From an uncultured Clostridia bacterium (lineage in GTDB: Bacteria > Bacillota > Clostridia > Lachnospirales > Lachnospiraceae), in contig CAMHMG010000080.1 in NCBI GenBank assembly GCA_946186175.1, positions 1 through 11,886 on the forward strand: DNA of 11,886 bases, given 5' to 3'. The position numbers and the translations under genes are program-made. Under the pieces are notes generated by a model that saw only the letters and a list, made by a program, of their open reading frames with translations, ran no database searches and was not told the DNA's origin. This document shows positions 7,420-11,886 of the stretch, piece after piece. Each line of letters begins with the position of its first letter. Position 1 is the stretch's first letter.

Positions 7420-8217
7420 ATGGATATTGAATATAAGTTAAGAGTTTTTGAGGGACCGCTCGATCTATTATTACATTTAATAGAAAAGAATAAAGTAGAT
7501 ATATATGATATACCGATTGTAACAATTACCGAGCAATATCTTGATTATGTCGGACAGATGAAAGAGCACAATATGGATGTCATGAGTGAGTTTTTGGTAA
7601 TGGCAGGTATGCTCTTGCAGATCAAGTCAAAGATGCTGCTTCCGAGAGTTGAAAATGAGGAAGAAGAGGAAGAAGACCCGAGAGCAGAGCTTGTGAGACG
7701 GCTTCTTGAGTACAAAATGTATAAATATGTCGCATTAGAGCTTAAGGATATGGAGCTTGATGCCGCTAAGAATTTTTACAAAAAACCTACGATCCCCAAA
7801 GAAGTTTCGGCTTATAAAGAAACAGTCGATCCGGCTGAACTTGTAGCGGATATTACACTCAGACAGCTCAATGATATATTCAAATCTATCATGAAAAAAC
7901 AGGTAGATAAGATAGATCCAATAAGATCCAAATTCGGTACCATAGAAAAAGAAGAGATTAACATCGAAGATCGAATGGTGCAGATACGCGAAGAGGTAAA
8001 AGGTCTTAAAGGTATTAATTTCCGTACTCTGTTAGAATCACAGCCGACCAGGATGAATATTATTATTACATTTATGTCGATACTTGAACTGATGAAGGTC
8101 GGTGCTATTACGATCAGGCAGGAAGAAACCTTTGGCGAGATCGTAATTGATTCACTGGATGATATCGATACTGTTATAACTCCAATGACAGTTTCGGGTG
8201 AAGATGCACCTTTATAA
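7420..8217 (+). CDS. scpA: Segregation and condensation protein A (kleisin)
   Basis: The kleisin subunit that bridges the SMC heads and binds ScpB in the bacterial condensin, which acts on chromosome organisation and segregation (family knowledge). The N-terminus YKLRVFEGPLDLLLHLIEKNKVDIYDIPI is diagnostic, followed by FLVMAGMLLQIKSKMLLP and a very acidic stretch (ENEEEEEEDPRAE). The C-terminal winged helix is visible at TFMSILELMKVGAITIRQEETFGEI. The protein is 265 residues, within the normal range. AGGA at 7407-7410, nine bases before the ATG, is a modest ribosome binding site. scpB follows 43 bases downstream with no sign of a terminator. Confidence 0.97.
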   Translation: MDIEYKLRVFEGPLDLLLHLIEKNKVDIYDIPIVTITEQYLDYVGQMKEHNMDVMSEFLVMAGMLLQIKSKMLLPRVENEEEEEEDPRAELVRRLLEYKMYKYVALELKDMELDAAKNFYKKPTIPKEVSAYKETVDPAELVADITLRQLNDIFKSIMKKQVDKIDPIRSKFGTIEKEEINIEDRMVQIREEVKGLKGINFRTLLESQPTRMNIIITFMSILELMKVGAITIRQEETFGEIVIDSLDDIDTVITPMTVSGEDAPL

Positions 8218-8260
8218 TCATAGTCGTTTACTTGATTTTTACAATTGAGAGGATATATAC

Positions 8261-8872
8261 ATGGCAAAGGACAAAGACGAATTGAAAACAGATGAACCTA
8301 TTAATGTAATAGAAGGAAGAATCGAAGCTATTCTGTTTTCCATGGGTGAAGCCGTTGACAGAGAACAGATAGCGCAGGCTTTATCGATTGATACGGATAC
8401 GGTAGTCAAGATAATTCATAATATGATGGATAAGTATGACAGTGTAGACAGAGGCATAAGAATTGTTGAACTGGAGAATTCTTTTCAGATGTGTACTAAG
8501 TCCGATTATTATGATACCTTGATCAAGGTAGTAAATGTTCCTAAAAAACATGTTCTGACAGATGTTCTATTGGAAACCCTTTCGATAATTGCATATAAAC
8601 AGCCTATAACGCGCCAGGAGATAGAAGCTATTAGAGGAGTATCGTGTGCACATACAGTTAACAAACTGATCGAATATAATCTTGTTCAGGAAGTGGGAAG
8701 ATTAGAGGCAATCGGAAGACCCATTTTGTTTGGAACAACTGATGAATTTCTCAGAAGTTTTGGAGTACAGTCGACGGACGAACTTCCTGTTATCACTCCG
8801 GATAAGATTGAAGACTTCAAACAGCAGGCTTTAGAGGAGGCGCAGCTTACATTTCCGTCAGTGAAGGATTGA
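8261..8872 (+). CDS. scpB: Segregation and condensation protein B
   Basis: The winged-helix partner of ScpA in the SMC-ScpAB complex. The 203-residue protein shows the family core: IEAILFSMGEAVDREQIAQAL near the N-terminus, then VLLETLSIIAYKQPITRQEIEAIRGVSCAHTVNKLIEYNLVQEVGR and GRPILFGTTDEFLRSFGV. GAGAGGA at 8247-8253, eight bases from the ATG, supports the start. It is cotranscribed with scpA from the 7352-7380 promoter. The very long hairpin at 9003-9058 with its T tract is the first candidate terminator downstream. Confidence 0.97.
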   Translation: MAKDKDELKTDEPINVIEGRIEAILFSMGEAVDREQIAQALSIDTDTVVKIIHNMMDKYDSVDRGIRIVELENSFQMCTKSDYYDTLIKVVNVPKKHVLTDVLLETLSIIAYKQPITRQEIEAIRGVSCAHTVNKLIEYNLVQEVGRLEAIGRPILFGTTDEFLRSFGVQSTDELPVITPDKIEDFKQQALEEAQLTFPSVKD

Positions 8873-8899
8873 TAATTTGTTAGATTTTATAACACATCT

Positions 8900-8998
8900 A
8901 TGAAACAGAACAGCACTAAGGTTCAGTTACGCAATTTAAGGAGCTTACTTCACCAAGTGCATCATGTATACATGAAAGTACTTAATAGCTACGAATAA
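8900..8998 (+). CDS. Doubtful 32-residue small ORF
   Basis: An ATG at 8900 opens a frame of 32 codons ending in TAA at 8996. It reads MKQNSTKVQLRNLRSLLHQV followed by 12 more residues; it is basic and could form an amphipathic helix. No Shine-Dalgarno sequence precedes the ATG (the upstream bases are ATAACACATCT). A palindromic hairpin lies inside its 3' half. I do not recognise it; it is more likely chance than gene. Confidence 0.18.
   Translation: MKQNSTKVQLRNLRSLLHQVHHVYMKVLNSYE
8955..8983 (+). repeat. Palindromic hairpin between scpB and the carboxypeptidase gene
   Basis: A perfect 14-base palindrome, TCATGTATACATGA (8962-8975), is flanked by AAGTGC (8955-8960) and GTACTT (8978-8983), which also pair (one G-T). 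As RNA this gives an 11-pair hairpin with a TATA loop. As DNA it is a dyad suited to a dimeric regulator. No T tract follows, so it is not a standard terminator. Confidence 0.45.
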
Positions 8999-9002
8999 AT
9001 GT

Positions 9003-9062
9003 AATGACATGTTCATATATTATGACTAAACATAATATAAGGTTTTGAACATGTCATTTTTT
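9003..9062 (+). terminator. Long hairpin with T tract covering the carboxypeptidase start codon
   Basis: AATGACATGTTCA (9003-9015) pairs perfectly with TGAACATGTCATT (9046-9058). Directly inside, TATATTATG (9016-9024) pairs perfectly with CATAATATA (9031-9039) around a 6-base loop. A single 3' bulge, AGGTTT (9040-9045), interrupts 22 pairs. A run of six T (9057-9062) follows, giving the shape of an intrinsic terminator for scpAB. The ATG of the next gene (9051-9053) lies inside the 3' arm and its AAGG ribosome binding site (9039-9042) at the bulge, so the element could instead, or also, control translation. Confidence 0.7.
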
Positions 9063-10313
9063 ATTTCTAAATTAAAATCATTTACTAAAAAAGTATTATT
9101 TCTCATTATAATATCTTTACCTTTGATACTAACAGTTTTCTGCAATATTATTGGTAAGAACGATAATCATATTAACAGAGACGTACAGGTTGAAATTGAA
9201 GAAGTTAATGTAAAACGGTATTCTGCAGTTGATAATATTCATGCAAAATATGCACTGCTGATGGATGCAGACAACGGTCGTGTTTTATATGAAAAGGATG
9301 GATTTACAAAGGCACCTATGGCTAGTACAACTAAGATAATGACTCTCATAATCGCTTTGGAAAATGCCAATCCCAATGATGTTGTTACTGTATCTGATTA
9401 TGCGGCTTCAATGCCGGATGTACAGCTTAATATCAAAAGTGGAGAACAGTACAGATTAATCGATCTTATGTATTCTATGATGTTAGAGTCTCATAATGAT
9501 TCTGCTGTTGCTATAGCAGAGCATGTTGGGGGAAGTGTTGAGGGGTTTGCAAAGCTTATGAATGAGAAAGCATATGAGCTTGGTGCGTATAATACGAATT
9601 TTGTTACTCCTAACGGGTTGGATGCTGATAACCATTATACGACAGCGTATGATCTGGCTCTGATTGCTTCATATGCGATTAAAAAGCCTGATTTTCGTGA
9701 AATAGTTGGAACACAACAGTATTCATTTAATGAACAGACTAAGGGAAAAGCTTTTACGGTTAATAATAAAGACAGGTTTCTGACATCATACCCTGGGGCA
9801 ATTGGAATCAAAACAGGATTCACCGGTAATGCGGGTTATTGTTTTGTTGGAGCAGTAGACAGGGACAACAAACATCTTGTAAGTGTAGTGCTTGCGGCCG
9901 GTTGGCCGCCCTATAAGATGTATAAATGGCAGGATACATTAAGACTGATGGATTATGGGATTACTTATTATAATTTTAAAGATATAATCAGTAAAGATAC
10001 AGTATTTGAAAGTGTTAAGGTTACTGACAGTATAGAGGGAGGAGATATAACACCGTACATAAATGAAAATGTATCCCTTCTTTTGTCTGAAGATGAAAAG
10101 GTGGATATAGAAATTAATTTACCGAAATCTCTGCAGGCTCCTGTATTGAAAGATGAAGAAATTGGCAGTGTAAAGATATTGATTGATGGAAACGAATACA
10201 GGAAATTACCGGTATATTCAAGTGAGGGTAAGAGACGCTTGACTTATAAATATGTTTTAAAAAGTCTGATATGTAAATATATAAGAACAACAAATGAAGA
10301 TATAATTAACTAG
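9051..10313 (+). CDS. D-alanyl-D-alanine carboxypeptidase, PBP5/DacF type
   Basis: A penicillin-binding serine peptidase that trims the terminal D-Ala from peptidoglycan stem peptides outside the membrane (family knowledge). The 420-residue protein starts with a basic stretch and a hydrophobic segment (VLFLIIISLPLILTVF), a signal peptide or anchor. The cysteine after it lacks a proper lipobox. The three active-site motifs are present in order: STTK at 92-95, SHN at 147-149 and KTG at 254-256. The later part matches the PBP5 C-terminal domain, and the tail (YKYVLKSLICKYIRT) could be an amphipathic membrane-binding helix. I chose ATG 9051 because AAGG (9039-9042) lies eight bases upstream; TTG 9045 is a weaker option. 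The start codon is buried in a long hairpin. It follows scpB by about 180 bases. DacB, DacF and vegetative DacA-like roles cannot be told apart here. Confidence 0.93.
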   Translation: MSFFISKLKSFTKKVLFLIIISLPLILTVFCNIIGKNDNHINRDVQVEIEEVNVKRYSAVDNIHAKYALLMDADNGRVLYEKDGFTKAPMASTTKIMTLIIALENANPNDVVTVSDYAASMPDVQLNIKSGEQYRLIDLMYSMMLESHNDSAVAIAEHVGGSVEGFAKLMNEKAYELGAYNTNFVTPNGLDADNHYTTAYDLALIASYAIKKPDFREIVGTQQYSFNEQTKGKAFTVNNKDRFLTSYPGAIGIKTGFTGNAGYCFVGAVDRDNKHLVSVVLAAGWPPYKMYKWQDTLRLMDYGITYYNFKDIISKDTVFESVKVTDSIEGGDITPYINENVSLLLSEDEKVDIEINLPKSLQAPVLKDEEIGSVKILIDGNEYRKLPVYSSEGKRRLTYKYVLKSLICKYIRTTNEDIIN

Positions 10314-10336
10314 TATGTATTGCAGATTTTTGGGTT

Positions 10337-10361
10337 ATAAATATATTTATCGTTTTTTTTT
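10337..10361 (+). terminator. Weak AT-rich terminator candidate after the carboxypeptidase gene
   Basis: A 14-base palindrome, ATAAATATATTTAT (10337-10350), is followed by CG and nine consecutive T (10353-10361). The T tract is strong, but the stem has no G-C pairs. It lies just after the carboxypeptidase stop. Confidence 0.4.
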
Positions 10362-10402
10362 GAATAGGACTTAATAATAAATGAATTATAACGTAGGAAT
10401 AA

Positions 10403-10446
10403 TTGATAAACGAATTATTGACTATATAACTTTAACGTGTTAAACT
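10403..10446 (+). promoter_or_regulatory. Two overlapping sigma-A promoters of the DAHP synthase gene
   Basis: First promoter: TTGATA (10403-10408), 16-base spacer, TATAAC (10425-10430). Second: TTGACT (10418-10423), 17-base spacer, TAAACT (10441-10446) preceded by TGT, an extended -10. An inverted repeat, AATAATT (10398-10404) with AATTATT (10413-10419), overlaps both -35 elements and could be an operator. In a transcript from the first promoter, AACTCATTAA (10443-10452) can pair with TTAATGAAGTT (10475-10485, one bulge) just before the AAAGGAG site (10488-10494). Confidence 0.55.
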
Positions 10447-10503
10447 CATTAACATATTTATATGGTATGAATTATTAATGAAGTTATAAAGGAGACTTGA
10501 GAA

Positions 10504-11535
10504 ATGGGATTACATTATATTTTTGAGGTACCGTCTGCCGATGAGATCAAGGAATTATATCCAATGAGTGAAGACCTGGTTAAGATCAAAGAAAAAAATG
10601 ATGCTGATATAGCAAAGGTATTTACGGGAGAATCAGATAAGTTTATTGCTATAATCGGTCCTTGTTCTGCAGATAATGAAGATGCAGTGCTTGATTATAC
10701 AACAAGACTTGCAAAAGTTCAGGAAAAGGTTAAGGACAAGCTTATAATTATTCCAAGAATATATACTAACAAGCCCAGAACTAACGGTTCCGGCTACAAG
10801 GGAATGCTTCATCAGCCAAATCCTGAAGAGAAACCTAATTTTATTGAAGGTCTTAAGGCTATTCGTAAGATGCATATTGATTCAATTAGAGAATCGGGAC
10901 TTACAGCTGCAGATGAGATGTTATATTCGGATAACTGGAGTTATTTATCTGATATTCTTTCATATGTTGCGATAGGGGCAAGGTCTGTTGAGAATCAGTC
11001 TCACAGACTTATCGCGTCAGGGATTGATGTTCCTGTTGGAATGAAGAATCCAACCTCCGGTGATTACACAGTTATGATGAACTCATGTGTAGCAGGACAA
11101 TCTAAGCATACATTTATGACAGCCGGATGGGAGGTTAAATCTGACGGTAATCCTTTGACACATTGCATATTGCGTGGTTCTCTCAATAAATATGGTGTAT
11201 CTGCACCTAACTATCATTACGAGGATCTTATAAGACTTTGTGAGGCATATCAACAGTTTCCGGATCTCAAGAATCCTGCTGTTATTGTTGACGCCAACCA
11301 CAATAATTCGGGTAAGAAATGGGATCAGCAGCCAAGAATCGTCAAAGAAATTCTTCACAGTATGCGCCACAGTGATGATGTTGCCAGACTTGTCAAAGGT
11401 GTTATGGTTGAATCGTATATTGAGGACGGCAATCAGCCTGTCGGTGGCGGCTGCTATGGAAAATCTATTACAGATCCATGTCTTGGCTGGGAAAAGTCTG
11501 AGAAGTTACTTCTTGAGATGGCTGAATTACTATAA
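10504..11535 (+). CDS. aroF: 3-deoxy-7-phosphoheptulonate synthase, type I (DAHP synthase)
   Basis: Condenses phosphoenolpyruvate and erythrose-4-phosphate, the entry step to chorismate and the aromatic amino acids. The 343-residue protein belongs to the AroF/G/H class. It shows IIGPCSA with the metal-binding cysteine C54, KPRTNGSGYKG, GARSVENQSHRLIASG (phosphate-binding region), GMKNPTSGD, THCILRGS, DANHNNSGK with metal-ligand H266, GVMVESYIEDGNQ, and SITDPCLGW near the end with the last metal-ligand aspartate. AAAGGAG at 10488-10494 sets the start. It is monocistronic here, behind two promoters. Enzymes of this class are usually feedback-inhibited by one aromatic amino acid; which one cannot be read from the sequence, so the aroF symbol is a class label. 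The 'GFKNGTDG' motif of E. coli enzymes reads GMKNPTSGD here. Confidence 0.95.
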   Translation: MGLHYIFEVPSADEIKELYPMSEDLVKIKEKNDADIAKVFTGESDKFIAIIGPCSADNEDAVLDYTTRLAKVQEKVKDKLIIIPRIYTNKPRTNGSGYKGMLHQPNPEEKPNFIEGLKAIRKMHIDSIRESGLTAADEMLYSDNWSYLSDILSYVAIGARSVENQSHRLIASGIDVPVGMKNPTSGDYTVMMNSCVAGQSKHTFMTAGWEVKSDGNPLTHCILRGSLNKYGVSAPNYHYEDLIRLCEAYQQFPDLKNPAVIVDANHNNSGKKWDQQPRIVKEILHSMRHSDDVARLVKGVMVESYIEDGNQPVGGGCYGKSITDPCLGWEKSEKLLLEMAELL

Positions 11536-11579
11536 TGTTGGCAGCTTCTATTAGATCTATTTGAATACCTTCATCGTTC

Positions 11580-11858
11580 TCACCATGCTTCAAGCCATGA
11601 TTTTGGTTTTTTCTCATTTTTTAATCCGAAATATTTGAGAGAAAGATAAAAATGTGAAAGCTGTTCTTCTAATGCGTTACTTCCATTGCATTCTACAGGG
11701 GAAAGACCGGCATGTCTGAACGTAAACTTAGTTTTGAACGTTTCGTCAATCATGAAGGTTTTCCCAACACGTCTGCGTCCATATACTGCAACAAACTCAG
11801 ACTTTCCGCTATTATATAGATTATTTAGTTCTGTTAATTCATGTTTTCTTCCAATCAT
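11580..11858 (-). pseudogene. Truncated AAA ATPase (archaeal-ATPase/DUF234 type), N-terminal remnant
   Basis: The translated N-terminus MIGRKHELTELNNLYNSGKS followed by VAVYGRRRVGKT (Walker A) and FTFRHAGLSPVE is characteristic of the archaeal-type AAA ATPases often linked to a C-terminal DUF234 nuclease-like domain. Those proteins usually run to well over 400 residues. This frame stops (TGA, 11580-11582) after 92 residues, right after SWLEAW and before any Walker B motif, so it cannot be a working ATPase. A GAGGTG site (11864-11869), five bases before the ATG at 11858, fixes the start; an in-frame ATG at 11885 has no such support. Only 44 bases separate it from the DAHP synthase stop, so the rest has been deleted. 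A coding-like stretch in the next frame follows the stop. The promoter lies right of the window. Confidence 0.75.
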
Positions 11859-11886
11859 TTCATCACCTCTTTTAAAAAAATTCATA

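Noticed and set aside
9018..9046. A promoter inside the long hairpin giving a near-leaderless carboxypeptidase mRNA (TAATAT at 9033-9038)
   Set aside because: The matching -35 position (TGTTCA) fits consensus at only three of six bases. It cannot be excluded but is not supported.

Overview
The window looks like chromosomal DNA from a low-GC, spore-lineage Firmicute, most likely a member of the Clostridia close to Lachnospiraceae (Butyrivibrio/Roseburia-like). This rests on the AT-rich composition, strong AGGAGG-type ribosome binding sites, a full-length spoIVA, and the gene order der-plsY-gpsA-spoIVA followed by scpA-scpB and a PBP5-type carboxypeptidase. The genus is inference; the sequence alone does not fix it.

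Layout from left to right. (1) 1-971, +: the 3' part of a secreted protein with cell-wall-binding-type repeats and a degenerate CAP-like domain; its true start lies left of the window. (2) 1109-2209, -: aroC (chorismate synthase), convergent with the first gene across a shared hairpin terminator. (3) 2210-2601: a divergent regulatory region with a sigma-A promoter for aroC and another for der; the der transcript would begin with a compact, GC-richer structured leader of about 100 nt. (4) 2602-7348, +: der, plsY, gpsA, spoIVA (ribosome assembly GTPase, phospholipid acyltransferase, glycerol-3-phosphate dehydrogenase, spore-coat ATPase); spoIVA has its own candidate sigma-E promoter. (5) 7420-8872, +: scpA and scpB, subunits of the SMC condensin, behind a strong sigma-A promoter. 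(6) 8873-9062: a short region with a palindromic hairpin, a doubtful 32-codon ORF and a very long hairpin that covers the start codon of the next gene. (7) 9051-10313, +: a D-Ala-D-Ala carboxypeptidase. (8) 10504-11535, +: a type I DAHP synthase behind two overlapping promoters. (9) 11580-11858, -: a truncated AAA ATPase remnant.

Functional links: GpsA makes glycerol-3-phosphate, and PlsY acylates it as the first step of phospholipid synthesis. DAHP synthase and chorismate synthase are the first and last enzymes of the shikimate pathway and sit at opposite ends of the window in separate transcription units. SpoIVA and the carboxypeptidase both act at the cell or spore envelope. Most of the window is conserved housekeeping DNA. 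The observations most worth a second look are non-coding: the structured leader before der and the start-codon-sequestering hairpin before the carboxypeptidase gene. I found no tRNA, rRNA, CRISPR array, insertion sequence or prophage.
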